Of a DNA stretch of 64,000 bases, positions 53,445-61,862 are shown in pieces. Location: contig CABUVO010000003.1 in assembly GCA_902495075.1 (NCBI GenBank), positions 133,790 to 197,789 on the forward strand. Direction: 5' to 3'. The DNA is from an uncultured Porphyromonadaceae bacterium. GTDB taxonomy: Bacteria; Bacteroidota; Bacteroidia; Bacteroidales; Muribaculaceae. A model generated the notes under the pieces. It saw only the letters and a list, made by a program, of their open reading frames with translations. It was not told the DNA's origin and did not search any database. Every line of letters starts with the position of its first letter. The first letter of the stretch is position 1. The position numbers and the translations under genes were made by a program.

Positions 53445-53580
53445 TAGGGTTTAGGTTTATGGTTTAGGTATTAGGCTGTAGGCTTTAGGCTTTAGATGTT
53501 AGACGTGCGGCTTTAGTTTTAGGCTGTAGTTTTAGGCTGTAGATTATAGACCTAAAGCCTAACACCTAAAGCCTAAGACC
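53445..53580. repeat. cluster of CCTAAAG/TTTAGGC heptamer repeats
   Basis: The gap between PPTase and gldE is made of GGTTTAGG/GGCTTTAGG units on the left (53450-53510) and CCTAAAGCC/CCTAACACC units on the right (53550-53580). The two parts are complementary, so the RNA could fold back on itself. It is related to the repeats at 1903-1933, 2095-2125 and 21017-21045. Confidence 0.8.
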
Positions 53581-54934
53581 TATTTTTAACAATCCTCAGG
53601 CTTACTTTCACGATGCGGTGACGTTCCATTTTCATGACATGGAAATGCATATCCCCCCTTACGATCGTCTCCTTAGTGGTCGGGAAATCTCCCTTAATTT
53701 CAAGAAGAAGACCGGCAAGAGTCTCTGCATCCCCGATGTCACCAAGTTCCTCCTCGGGAATATCGGTAACGCGACAGAAGTCGGTAAGCGGTATCTTGGC
53801 ATCGAAGATATATGAATCGGGACCAATCTTCTTATACATGGAAGTCACGTCGTCATATTCATCATCGATATCGCCTACAATCTGTTCGATAATATCCTCA
53901 AGCGTTACGATACCTTGTGTGCCTCCGTATTCATCGATAACGATAGCGATGTGGATCTTACGTTTACGGAAATCTTCAAGAAGGTCATCGATCATCCTTG
54001 ACTCAGGCACAAAATAAGGCTCCCTCAATAAGTCCTGCCAACGGAAGTCGGGGTCTTTACGGTCGATATGAGGAAGAAGATCCTTGCTGTATAAGATACC
54101 GATGATGGTATCCTGAGAAGTGTCATATACAGGTATTCTTGAATATCCGGACTCAAGGATCACCTTCATAGCCTCTTCCCACGTATCGTGATACTCAATG
54201 GCGGTGACATCCACGCGGGATATCATGATTTCATGAGCCTCGATCTCACCAAACGAAAGAATACCCTCAAGCATCTCTTTCTCCTTGCCGTCGGAAACAT
54301 CGGAAATTTCGAGAGCTTTTTCCAACTCATCAGTTGAAATATTCTGCTGTTTCTTTGTGACTATCTTGCCGACAAGCGTTGTAGAACGTGCCATAATTTT
54401 TGCGAGGGGTCCGAAAAGAGTGTAGAGGATTCCAATGCCCGGAGCGGCGGTGCGCACCCACCACATTGTTCTTCCGCGAGCCACAAGCTTCGGAAATATC
54501 TCTCCGAAAAGCAACAGAAGGAAAGTCATGAAGACAGTTTGGAGCAGAAAGTTGAGAACCGCGCTGTTGAATATGACAGTCTGAGAGATTGCAAACGTAA
54601 GCAAAACCACCATCGTGATATTCACAAGATTGTTGGAAATAAGGATGGTAGCGAGAAGGCGCTCACTGTCTTCGATAAAAGAGAAAGCTTTTTTGTCTCG
54701 GGGCACTTCGGAGTCCTCAAGCTCATCGATTTCCTGAGGTGAGAGCCCGAAATACGCGATCTCGCTTCCAGACACGAAAGCCGAGATCAGCAGGCAACAA
54801 AAAGCTATGATTATGAGTAAAATCCACGCCGGCCAACTTGGAGGCGCATGGAAACTGATTGCCGGCAGAGCGGCTTGGGTAAGTAACATCAAGAGGCTCG
54901 CCAGCGGCGAGACCGGTAAAGGATCTGGATCCAA
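53573..54934 (-). CDS. gldE: GldE-type CNNM/CorC transporter-like protein
   Basis: A 453-residue membrane protein. The start is a TTG at 54934, giving MDPDPLPVSPLAS, an N-terminus typical of GldE; an ATG at 54889 is the alternative. Residues 30-200 have the CNNM/DUF21 membrane domain (SGSEIAYFGLSPQEIDELED). Two CBS domains follow (about 215-345, ISRVDVTAIEYHDTWEEAMK; SRMIDDLLEDFRKRKIHIAIVIDEYGGTQGIVTLEDI), and a CorC_HlyC domain ends the chain. In gliding Bacteroidetes GldE is linked to type IX secretion; in gut species its role is unclear. Confidence 0.85.
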   Translation of the reverse strand: MDPDPLPVSPLASLLMLLTQAALPAISFHAPPSWPAWILLIIIAFCCLLISAFVSGSEIAYFGLSPQEIDELEDSEVPRDKKAFSFIEDSERLLATILISNNLVNITMVVLLTFAISQTVIFNSAVLNFLLQTVFMTFLLLLFGEIFPKLVARGRTMWWVRTAAPGIGILYTLFGPLAKIMARSTTLVGKIVTKKQQNISTDELEKALEISDVSDGKEKEMLEGILSFGEIEAHEIMISRVDVTAIEYHDTWEEAMKVILESGYSRIPVYDTSQDTIIGILYSKDLLPHIDRKDPDFRWQDLLREPYFVPESRMIDDLLEDFRKRKIHIAIVIDEYGGTQGIVTLEDIIEQIVGDIDDEYDDVTSMYKKIGPDSYIFDAKIPLTDFCRVTDIPEEELGDIGDAETLAGLLLEIKGDFPTTKETIVRGDMHFHVMKMERHRIVKVSLRIVKNRS

Positions 54935-54960
54935 TTTAAATAAAGTGTTGGTTAATTCTA

Positions 54961-54992
54961 CAAAATTACTGCTTTAATTGTTCATTTGCAAA
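54961..54992 (-). promoter_or_regulatory. promoter of gldE
   Basis: On the minus strand TTTG (54992-54989), 20 bp, TAATTTTG (54968-54961). Both are exact, and the TTG start lies about 20 nt after the predicted transcription start. Confidence 0.8.
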
Positions 54993-54998
54993 TAATTC

Positions 54999-55220
54999 TC
55001 ACCCTTTTGACTCATTATACTCTTCCCAAATGAGAGTAGCAAGGTATTTGTCGCTACGACATTGCAAATCGCTGATTCCCTCTTCTATCAATTCTGAGGT
55101 ATCAGATTGATAATATAAATCGGTCGCTTCTTCAATCGATATTCCATATAAGTTGCACAAATCTTTTATAATGTTCGCACTCTTATTGGCATAAAAAGCC
55201 ATCTTACTTTCTGCTGTCAT
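54999..55220 (-). CDS. DUF3791 family protein (downstream copy)
   Basis: A 73-residue protein of the DUF3791 family: SKMAFYANKSANIIKDLCNLYGISIEEATDLYYQSDT. It starts inside the stop codon of the DUF3990 gene (ATGA). Such small proteins sit next to DUF3990 genes and are thought to be their antitoxins. Here it closes the three-gene cassette. Confidence 0.75.
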   Translation of the reverse strand: MTAESKMAFYANKSANIIKDLCNLYGISIEEATDLYYQSDTSELIEEGISDLQCRSDKYLATLIWEEYNESKG

Positions 55221-55687
55221 ACTTGTTTACTTTCTATATGTTTCAAACACTTGTCAAGCATTTTTTGCGAACGAATGCAATATTGGATATTAGGTCTTTC
55301 ATATTTCAACAATCCTAAAGTATCGTTTTCAGACAATTCTCCTTCGAAATATCGATCAAGGGTTTGTATTACCCTATCATTAGCAATACCCCCTATCACA
55401 AGATCAAAATCTGTATCATCTTTGCCAGCCCGACATTTGGCTACGAAATTGAGCCATTCTTTATCATAACTATCGAAACTAAGAATTCTCCATTCGGAGG
55501 GTTGAAATTCAAATTCATAGGCATTCAGCCAAGCGTCTTTTTGCCTTCGAAGAAACCGTTGCGCATACCTGACTGCCTGTTCATGAATTGATGTCAGATA
55601 GAAGCCTTTGCCAAAATCAAGATAATCACGCGAATGGCGTGTATCAGGTTTAGCAACAGACACATCAGATGAATGATAAAGTCTCAT
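55217..55687 (-). CDS. DUF3990 family ADP-ribosyltransferase-like toxin
   Basis: A 156-residue DUF3990 protein. The N-terminal core MRLYHSSDVSVAKPDTRHSR, then LDFGKGFYLTSIHEQAVRYAQRF has the H and G-x-G-F-Y-L-T pattern of the ART-like fold. The region DFDLVIGGIANDRVIQTLDRYF continues it. Such proteins are predicted ADP-ribosyltransferase toxins. It is flanked by DUF3791 genes on both sides with 1- and 4-bp overlaps, which suggests tight co-expression. Confidence 0.78.
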   Translation of the reverse strand: MRLYHSSDVSVAKPDTRHSRDYLDFGKGFYLTSIHEQAVRYAQRFLRRQKDAWLNAYEFEFQPSEWRILSFDSYDKEWLNFVAKCRAGKDDTDFDLVIGGIANDRVIQTLDRYFEGELSENDTLGLLKYERPNIQYCIRSQKMLDKCLKHIESKQV

Positions 55688-55902
55688 TATGGCAACACTC
55701 CTTTCTCTCGCATATAGTCAGTAAGATCCTCAACAAGATAGCGGGAACTGAAAGTATGCAATACATCATACGAGGGTACAATATAGTCATAAAGAATGCC
55801 CGACTGTTTTAATCGACGATAAACTTCTCGCTGACTTATTCTTAGCACCTGCGAAAGTTTACTTATGCAATATGTTACAAATTCAAGAGTTTTAGTATCC
55901 AT
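55687..55902 (-). CDS. DUF3791 family protein (upstream copy)
   Basis: A 71-residue protein: DTKTLEFVTYCISKLSQVLRISQREVYRRLKQSGILYDYIVPSYDVLHTFSSRYLVEDLTDYMREKGV. It is also DUF3791-like, with a helix-turn-helix-like middle (VYRRLKQSGILYDYI). It is the first gene of the cassette. Its promoter -7 box TAGTTTTG (55907-55914 on the minus strand) would place the transcript start close to the start codon. Confidence 0.72.
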   Translation of the reverse strand: MDTKTLEFVTYCISKLSQVLRISQREVYRRLKQSGILYDYIVPSYDVLHTFSSRYLVEDLTDYMREKGVLP

Positions 55903-56422
55903 TATCCAAAACTAAACACTTTCAATAAAAACTTTGCCTTTATCTCCAATCCTAAGGAATGATTATCATTACAAAGATAATCGTAACTGACAAATTGATA
56001 CTCAGCAACCTCAAAGATTCAGCATTGCAAAGATAATGTTTTTTGTCATAATAACAAACTTTCACTCTGAAGCTTATTAGAAATCATCCACGACTTATTA
56101 ATCATCTTCTCATTATACTTGCTATCAACCATATAATAAGACGGCTACACTTGATAGGATTAGCATTGAATCACATAGGAAGAGACCGTATGGAGATAAA
56201 AGGATGTCCCAATCGCACAATTTCTTCCAAATTATTTCTATTATATATACCGCTTGCCACTATCAGGAATCTGCTTGAACCTGACTATTCGACAATATAG
56301 CTTTTTCTTTACTGCCATTGTAATAGGACAATTTCTTTGCTATCCGGAATCCTGGTGCGTGAGCATCGGGATTTCTTAGTTTATGGGAGATAGCGAATCA
56401 ACTTGTAACAATAGGCAAAAAA
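55903..56422. other. long gap without a clear gene
   Basis: About 520 bp separate the cassette from the next gene. The right part of the cassette promoter lies at 55907-55914. The rest has several short frames but no plausible start or family, and no strong hairpin. It may hold decayed sequence. Confidence 0.4.
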
Positions 56423-56800
56423 CTATTTTGATAATCCCTCTTTATGTCTTGCAACTTCGGCAAGTTTAGCAAGTCCCCAGTATAGTAACACTATTACGTA
56501 TTGCACTATCGGCACTACAACCGTAAAAACAAACCAAGCCCAACCTTCGGAATCTTCATCCGATAACCTTAGATATATTGAATAAATTGAATACAAACTG
56601 ACTATTATAAGATTTACTAATGCACCATTCCGGTGACTGAACTTTAATAATGCTAAAGTTATCATTAACGGCTGAGTCACTGCGAAAACGCACATCATGC
56701 CAAGTGATTGACTCCTTAAAGCAGAATCTATGCACGAGGCTAATAGTAATAGTTCAGCAATCGCCCACACTATCCAAAATCGTTTATCGGTCAGTTTCAT
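56423..56800 (-). CDS. hypothetical membrane protein
   Basis: A 125-residue protein with four hydrophobic segments: FWIVWAIAELLLLASCI, LGMMCVFAVTQPLMITLAL, GALVNLIIVSLYSIYSIYL and AWFVFTVVVPIVQYVIVLLYW. The C-terminus is basic. It overlaps the next gene upstream by 4 bp (ATGA) and ends the run of seven small genes. I do not recognise it; position suggests an immunity-type gene. Confidence 0.5.
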   Translation of the reverse strand: MKLTDKRFWIVWAIAELLLLASCIDSALRSQSLGMMCVFAVTQPLMITLALLKFSHRNGALVNLIIVSLYSIYSIYLRLSDEDSEGWAWFVFTVVVPIVQYVIVLLYWGLAKLAEVARHKEGLSK

Positions 56801-57462
56801 AATTGGTCAAGATAGACGGTTAATTGAGAGAATGAGGACTTCATCTCGTCTGTAAAATCTTTTTGCTTTACAATTCTTTTATACATTTGTTTAATGTTCT
56901 CGTATTGAGGATTATTTGAAAGTTTGGCCGATATTAGCCCCACCATGCAATGAGTATCAAGACCGGAACAATATGGGCTATATTGTTCTATCGGTAGCAT
57001 ATTAAATAGCTTGTCTATTGTGCCAATACTATCATGTTGAGAAAGGAAATCCAATGCAAGAGGAAACAATGAGTTCATTCCATTTTCAAGAAGATTATAA
57101 CCGAGCTCATCATCTGATAGAGCAAATCTATCAGTCTTTTTTACTTGCATTTGCCATCGCAAATTCGGATTAAAACCATTGGATTTTATTTCATGAAGCA
57201 ATCTCAGATTTATAAATGCTGAATGATTCAAATGGAAACCACAGGTGTTGCAGATGGCAGTTATATCCCTAAAATCCACACTGACATAAGGAAAGAGATG
57301 AACCTCAAATCCCCATGAATTTGTAGAGAACCATATCTCATCAGTTCTGTTGCCGTCTTTTCTGCTTAATGCAAATCTACTTTTGACAGCCTTGAACCCA
57401 TTGGATATTGCAAAAGGCTCAAAAACTGAAAATACATACTTCTTTATATCATTTATTTTCAT
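56797..57462 (-). CDS. DUF4304-like protein
   Basis: A 221-residue soluble protein with a DUF4304-like N-terminus: KINDIKKYVFSVFEPFAISN, then GFKAVKSRFALSRKDGNRTDE and WFSTNSWGFEVHLFPYVSVDF. The later helices (LLENGMNSLFPLALDFLSQHDSIGTIDKLF) are of unknown type. Families of this kind are common immunity-like proteins next to polymorphic toxins. It lies 3 bp before the next gene. Confidence 0.5.
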   Translation of the reverse strand: MKINDIKKYVFSVFEPFAISNGFKAVKSRFALSRKDGNRTDEIWFSTNSWGFEVHLFPYVSVDFRDITAICNTCGFHLNHSAFINLRLLHEIKSNGFNPNLRWQMQVKKTDRFALSDDELGYNLLENGMNSLFPLALDFLSQHDSIGTIDKLFNMLPIEQYSPYCSGLDTHCMVGLISAKLSNNPQYENIKQMYKRIVKQKDFTDEMKSSFSQLTVYLDQL

Positions 57463-57465
57463 AGC

Positions 57466-58023
57466 TTAAACATTTCTAATTATCGAAATAATAATAACGA
57501 AGACAATACCAAAAAGAGCTGCCCAAAGTATTCCAGCCAGATATTTATTTTGACGATGAGAAGATTGGCAATCGTAAACATCCTTACCCCCCAATCTCTC
57601 AATAGCCTCTATGACGCTCTTGTTGCGACAGTTTTTTCCCGAAAGACAGACAAATATGTGTTGCTCACGTTTATTATCAGATTTGGCAACGATAAATAAT
57701 TCGCGCTCAAAAAGAACAGCGGAGACATAGGAGGACTTATAATAAATCTCACACTTCTTTATCTCAGACCATTTAAGTATAGTAATCTTCTTCCAATTTT
57801 TTATCTCAATGCCATCGTCATCTATTCTAAGAAAGTCACGCCCGAATCGGAGATATTTGAAAATATACACCAAAGTGATTATTCCGAAAAACGATGTGCC
57901 AACAGTCGCTCCGACACGCCATCCATCAGTGCAGCCCCAATAGATGAAAGAAGCAAGACAGACCAGACAGATAAGAGGAAACGTAAACGCCTCTTTTGCA
58001 ATATATTTATCCTGAGGTTTCAT
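57466..58023 (-). CDS. membrane protein with bacterial PH-like domain
   Basis: The start is the ATG at 58023, which overlaps the stop of the upstream gene (ATGA). Two hydrophobic segments near the N-terminus (FTFPLICLVCLASFIYWGC and GATVGTSFFGIITLVYIFKYL) are followed by a beta-rich part (LRIDDDGIEIKNWKKITILKWSEIKKCEIYY) of bPH type and a closing membrane segment (YLAGILWAALFGIVFVIIISII). It belongs to the same run of small genes. Confidence 0.5.
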   Translation of the reverse strand: MKPQDKYIAKEAFTFPLICLVCLASFIYWGCTDGWRVGATVGTSFFGIITLVYIFKYLRFGRDFLRIDDDGIEIKNWKKITILKWSEIKKCEIYYKSSYVSAVLFERELFIVAKSDNKREQHIFVCLSGKNCRNKSVIEAIERLGGKDVYDCQSSHRQNKYLAGILWAALFGIVFVIIISIIRNV

Positions 58024-58439
58024 CGCTTGCATCCTTCCAATATAAATCCATTATTTACACTCCACATGAATATAAATACTCCACATAGAGCGATTATACC
58101 TCCCATAATGAATATAACAGCACCTATCTTATCCGATTTGGAAATTCCGATTGATAGAGTTTGGTTTAGTCGATTGTTTTTAAGGTACTTTAGATAAACG
58201 ATTCTTCCAAACAAGCAACATATTACGATATTGCAGAACATCAGAGTTTTAAGTCCTATTGCCATGCGATTGCCAATTATATTGACCCAATAGAATGAAA
58301 CTCCAACTAAGATGCTGGTTAAATACAAGTAAACAGCAAACAATATCATAGCCATAGACATAAATACGGGCTTATCTCCATTTCCAACACGTTCTTGAAA
58401 ACGGTAACAGCAGACAAATAATTTCTTGAAGAACATCAT
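58020..58439 (-). CDS. hypothetical membrane protein
   Basis: About 139 residues, starting at the ATG at 58439 that overlaps the upstream stop (ATGA). It has four hydrophobic segments, including FMSMAMILFAVYLYLTSILV, IGLKTLMFCNIVICCLFGRI and IGAVIFIMGGIIALCGVFIFMW. I do not recognise the family. Confidence 0.5.
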   Translation of the reverse strand: MMFFKKLFVCCYRFQERVGNGDKPVFMSMAMILFAVYLYLTSILVGVSFYWVNIIGNRMAIGLKTLMFCNIVICCLFGRIVYLKYLKNNRLNQTLSIGISKSDKIGAVIFIMGGIIALCGVFIFMWSVNNGFILEGCKR

Positions 58440-59017
58440 CGCTCGCTTCCTCTCCAATCTATAAAATCATGCTTTGGCACAAGGCCTAAAGATTCTATCT
58501 TTGCTATTTCAGCGGTAATAGGGATTATAGTCAGTTCCAAATTGTAGACTTTTAGTAAATCTCCGACAGATGTATAATCCTTAAGATTAAAATTGCGACC
58601 AAATGCCTTACCATTATATTTGAAATAAATTTCATCAATGCGAGCTGTTGAATAACCATTTAACGGTATTTCAATGGCAATGCAGTCTTTCTGTTTTGCA
58701 ATAATATTAAGAGTAACAAAACCGATAACTGCCAATGAAAGACACGATAACGCACCACCCTTAACCCATCGACTTGCCTTTGATTGTTTTGGCACGATGA
58801 AACTGCTGATTGTCAATAAACAGACGACCCATGTAGTCAAATTATATATCTGACAGGTAATAAGAAAGCCTCTTGATAGCCATATCACTATTACGAGCAA
58901 ACCGATTATTGCCCAAAGCAAGTAATCAGTAGTCCGGGTGCGGACAGCCTTATATATCTCCATGCCGACGACATAGAAAATAGCGACTATCAAAATATAT
59001 CTTAATATCTCTTCCAT
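58436..59017 (-). CDS. hypothetical membrane protein
   Basis: A 193-residue protein with a N-terminal membrane part of four segments (ILIVAIFYVVGMEIY, LLWAIIGLLVIVIWLS, WVVCLLTISSFIV, LSCLSLAVIGFVTLNII). A soluble C-terminal domain of about 75 residues (CIAIEIPLNGYSTARIDEIY) ends the chain. It is part of the small-gene run; function unknown. Confidence 0.5.
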   Translation of the reverse strand: MEEILRYILIVAIFYVVGMEIYKAVRTRTTDYLLWAIIGLLVIVIWLSRGFLITCQIYNLTTWVVCLLTISSFIVPKQSKASRWVKGGALSCLSLAVIGFVTLNIIAKQKDCIAIEIPLNGYSTARIDEIYFKYNGKAFGRNFNLKDYTSVGDLLKVYNLELTIIPITAEIAKIESLGLVPKHDFIDWRGSER

Positions 59018-59026
59018 ATCAACCTC

Positions 59027-59503
59027 TTATACAAGCATATCAAGTATTCGGACTTTTAATTTCTTGTAGTTTGAATAAAGCGCAAAGCGCAGAAACAGCA
59101 CATCTGCTGCAATGAACGGCAGAAACAGTAGCATTGCAGCAAATCCTTTGGATATATCTTCTGAAAATGATGATATGGATACCGCGATTAATGCCACCAA
59201 AAGACCGAGGTTCCAGACACACATGATAATCAATACCAACGGGTGTGGACCGATACTCAAATGGACTGTGCATTTGTTGCCGCCGAATGGTTCAACATAG
59301 CCGACAGCTTGCGACTCAAATGAATTCCAATAATTCGTGTTTAATGCTATCCTGAATCCGTTTTGCCATACATTGCCACGAAATTCACCTTTCTTTCCAT
59401 AGCTCATTCTATCGCAAGATATTATTGTCGAAGCCGATAACTCCGATAGAAATTCATCGCAACTGCGATTGACTATAATATCTTTTTTGAAGAAAGCAAC
59501 CAT
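59027..59503 (-). CDS. hypothetical membrane protein
   Basis: A 158-residue protein with a soluble N-terminal part (FKKDIIVNRSCDEFLSELSA, then WQNGFRIALNTNYWNSFESQ) and two to three C-terminal hydrophobic segments (VLIIMCVWNLGLLVALIAVSI and AAMLLFLPFIAADVLFLRFAL). Similar small two-part proteins occur in groups next to Bacteroidales polymorphic toxins. I cannot name the family. Confidence 0.5.
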   Translation of the reverse strand: MVAFFKKDIIVNRSCDEFLSELSASTIISCDRMSYGKKGEFRGNVWQNGFRIALNTNYWNSFESQAVGYVEPFGGNKCTVHLSIGPHPLVLIIMCVWNLGLLVALIAVSISSFSEDISKGFAAMLLFLPFIAADVLFLRFALYSNYKKLKVRILDMLV

Positions 59504-59506
59504 TGC

Positions 59507-59803
59507 CTATACTGTCTTTACATGTTTTATACCAATTTGATATGCAGTCAAAGTAAACGGATGCACCGTTTTTTTAATATTGTATTTTGGAAGTCTGATG
59601 GCATTACCTAATTCATGTAAATTTCTGAAAGTATTTCCATACATTTCATACCTTACTTTACCGTTTTTAATCAACCAAATGCCGTCGATTATTTCTCCAT
59701 ATCTATTGTAAGTCCTTACATAAAACTTTGCTTCATAATTGTCAATATCTTTGTAGAATACGTAAACTAAATGGAAAGACAAAATAAATTTTGTCTTTCG
59801 CAT
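59507..59803 (-). CDS. hypothetical protein
   Basis: A 98-residue protein, AT-rich, with a beta-strand-rich body (DNYEAKFYVRTYNRYGEIID, then GIWLIKNGKVRYEMYGN). The annotated ATG lies 62 bp inside the upstream gene in another frame. The true start may be further downstream or the overlap real. Confidence 0.4.
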   Translation of the reverse strand: MRKTKFILSFHLVYVFYKDIDNYEAKFYVRTYNRYGEIIDGIWLIKNGKVRYEMYGNTFRNLHELGNAIRLPKYNIKKTVHPFTLTAYQIGIKHVKTV

Positions 59804-60146
59804 TTTCAGTGCTCATAATCTTTCTAAAATCAAAGTTTCTAATACATCGAATAATCTCTTTTCGGATAGATTGATTTAAATTATGAGGACCAATATCAAT
59901 ATATTCAATACCATACTCAGGAGTTAATGTAAATCTAATTGAAATTGACCCATAATAATCTAATTCAGGATTATCTACATTTTTCCATGAGAAAGAATGA
60001 TATAAATAACTCCTAACTTCCTCCACATCTTTTTTATTCGCACTGTTACGAATGGATGCAGTGATTTCTTCCTTTTCTTTTATATCTTGACACACTACTA
60101 TAACGTATGTAAGAATAACATTACTGATTATTCTTAAGGACTTCAT
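59742..60146 (-). CDS. TonB-C-like hypothetical protein
   Basis: A 134-residue exported-looking protein: an N-terminal hydrophobic segment (IISNVILTYVIVVC) and a C-terminal part with SISIRFTLTPEYGIEYIDIG and IRKEIIRCIRNFDFRKI, which resembles a TonB C-terminal fold. It is the first gene of the run after the toxin remnant. Confidence 0.45.
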   Translation of the reverse strand: MKSLRIISNVILTYVIVVCQDIKEKEEITASIRNSANKKDVEEVRSYLYHSFSWKNVDNPELDYYGSISIRFTLTPEYGIEYIDIGPHNLNQSIRKEIIRCIRNFDFRKIMSTENAKDKIYFVFPFSLRILQRY

Positions 60147-60170
60147 TCTCTACTTGATTTATTCGATTCT

Positions 60171-60386
60171 CTAAGGTAGATTGTCTGTCAAAATTCCACT
60201 ACTTCCTCCATGTCGTGAATCTAATCCTTTAATGCCAAAAAGAGCATGTCCATATAATTCATGTGCAGCTGTTTTTGCCTGATCCAACAAGGGAATGTTT
60301 TTGGCATTAAGGTACACTTCAACTGAAGATGAGGTGGAAACATTTGGCGTCGGGAATTCTGATTGAGATAATGATTCCCGTTCCTG
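60171..60386 (-). pseudogene. C-terminal remnant of a polymorphic toxin (metallopeptidase-type)
   Basis: An open stretch of 71 codons on the minus strand, closed by a TGA upstream and with no start codon, ends in a TAG at 60171. It reads ... SSSVEVYLNAKNIPLLDQAK TAAHELYGHALFGIKGLDSR HGGSSGILTDN. The AHELYGHA block with a later H-G resembles the zinc-metallopeptidase tail seen at the end of Bacteroidetes RHS and other polymorphic toxins. The body of the toxin is missing. The small genes downstream would then be former immunity genes. Confidence 0.6.
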
Positions 60387-60393
60387 TCATCCA

Positions 60394-60438
60394 CAAAATT
60401 ACAACGAATAATCGACACCAGGTGTGACAAATGTCACA
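60394..60438 (-). promoter_or_regulatory. Crp/Fnr-type operator and promoter (toxin remnant side)
   Basis: The perfect palindrome TGTGACAAATGTCACA (60423-60438, as read on the plus strand) is followed on the minus strand after 21 bp by TAATTTTG (60401-60394). The palindrome centre is 36.5 bp from the end of the box, identical to the promoter at 63780-63824. Confidence 0.65.
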
Positions 60439-60788
60439 AACCGACATGAAAATCAGTCCCGAACGATGTTTTTTCTTAGATTTTCCCATTTTCAAGGGGT
60501 TCCGGCCCACGATTAGGCGCCTTCTTATACATACAGACAGACAATCATCAAAATCGCCTGCCAGATCTACATTCGTATGATAAACTGTTCCTATACTGTA
60601 CCTCTATTCCCACACTTTAGAATAAGTGCTTTGTAGGGAATATATTTCTAAGATCCAACTTTACAAGCGGTTGAAAAAAATACCTGAATCCTTATCAGCA
60701 TTTGTGGTTTTCTGCTTGGGCGATTTTGACGGTTTGCCGAAAGGTAAGCTATATAAAATGGCTAAACTAGTTGTAAAAGACACCACAA
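60439..60788. other. gap between the Crp-type promoter and the crp remnant
   Basis: About 350 bp with broken frames on both strands and no start that suits a known family. A plus-strand frame (60626-60901) overlaps the crp remnant antisense and looks accidental. Confidence 0.35.
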
Positions 60789-61010
60789 TCAGAAATGTTT
60801 TGAACTGCGGTTTAGACAATTATTTTTTTGCGAAGGCGGCTGAGGTGTGTCGGAGTAATGTTCAGCAGCGAAGCGATAGCGCCCGACTTCCCCAGCCGTA
60901 ATAAATGCCTCGCCTTTATCATAATGTCGAAGTTGACCGCGACTTTTGCAAAGATTCTGCCAAAAGTCGGTGTCGATGTTATCGATATATGAGTTGAACT
61001 GCAACGGCAT
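60789..61010 (-). pseudogene. crp/fnr remnant with internal deletion
   Basis: It starts with an ATG at 61010 (PLQFNSYIDNIDTDFWQNLC, then KSRGQLRHYDKGEAF), nearly the same as the intact gene at 63195-63755. After GRY the sequence jumps to the last 60 bp of the intact gene, in a shifted frame, so the reading frame gives RFAAEHYSDTPQPPSQKNN instead of the helix-turn-helix end. About 450 bp are lost; the junction CGCTAT|CGC lies at a 2-bp microhomology. Confidence 0.85.
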
Positions 61011-61031
61011 CGGACAATCGCTATTTTGTGA

Positions 61032-61862
61032 TTATTTCTTTTTCTTGGGGAGAATTTTCTTCTCGTCGGATTTTAACCTTCGCTCCACTTTCTTCACATC
61101 CTCTGCAGGTGGCAATGCTTCCGGGCGGATGCCGCGGTCCAACAACATATTGCGGACTGCGCTATTGTTGTCGATATGCTCACGCTCAATGCCGACCTGA
61201 CCGTGCAGGTCTTTTTGTTGAACGTTAACGGAAGTCATTTCGGCGGCGAGGTCTTTTGCCTTTATAGCTATCGTTGAGAGAAAATCGGCAAGCGGTCTTT
61301 TTTCGGGCGCTCCGACACGGCGTTTCATCATGGCTGTGTCAAGGCCGAACAATGCACGGTCGCCTTTGGCGCGGATAATGGCGAAGCCTTTGGAGTCTAC
61401 GCCACGTTCATAAAGCACTCCCGACAGTGTATGCTCGGTTTCGGCGAGTTTGGCACGAGCCTGTACGCGCTCATAATCAAGCAGCCGTTGATGGACGATT
61501 TCGGCCCTGCGTGTCTGGACTGCAAAGTAATTCTGAGCAAAGGCTATTTCTGATTTTCGTGGGTCGCCGTTTTGCGCGATAAGATAGCACGCATAGCGAG
61601 TCAGCATGACATCATCTATCTGACGTTCAGCACCTTTCCCAAGCATAATCATTTTGCGGACGTCCGCAAAATGATCAGACACTGATTCACCGGCGTTTGA
61701 GCAGGATTCTTTAGCTTTATCTATGACAGGAAGGAAGTTACGATACTGAGAATAACCTAAAGCCACAGATAGTTCTCTTGCACTCCAACATTCAACGCCT
61801 TCATATTCGATGGCGATGGATTCAAAACTATTGAATAACTCCTGAATTTCGGACGCTTTCAT
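61032..61862 (-). CDS. dinD: DNA damage-inducible protein D
   Basis: A 276-residue DinD, as in E. coli. The N-terminus is [25 protein letters not shown], then [38 protein letters not shown] and [16 protein letters not shown]. The C-terminus is Lys-rich. In E. coli DinD inhibits RecA filaments and belongs to the SOS response. A truncated copy lies at 62322-62623. The gene is next to the crp remnant, so this block may have been duplicated together. Confidence 0.9.
   Translation of the reverse strand: MKASEIQELFNSFESIAIEYEGVECWSARELSVALGYSQYRNFLPVIDKAKESCSNAGESVSDHFADVRKMIMLGKGAERQIDDVMLTRYACYLIAQNGDPRKSEIAFAQNYFAVQTRRAEIVHQRLLDYERVQARAKLAETEHTLSGVLYERGVDSKGFAIIRAKGDRALFGLDTAMMKRRVGAPEKRPLADFLSTIAIKAKDLAAEMTSVNVQQKDLHGQVGIEREHIDNNSAVRNMLLDRGIRPEALPPAEDVKKVERRLKSDEKKILPKKKK

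Noticed and set aside
60319..60510. A 63-codon frame crossing the Crp-type palindrome on the minus strand
   Set aside because: It runs through a perfect operator and promoter box, and its product has no family character.
60626..60901. A plus-strand frame of 91 codons over the crp remnant
   Set aside because: Its 3' half is the antisense of the crp remnant, and the 5' half has no recognisable features.
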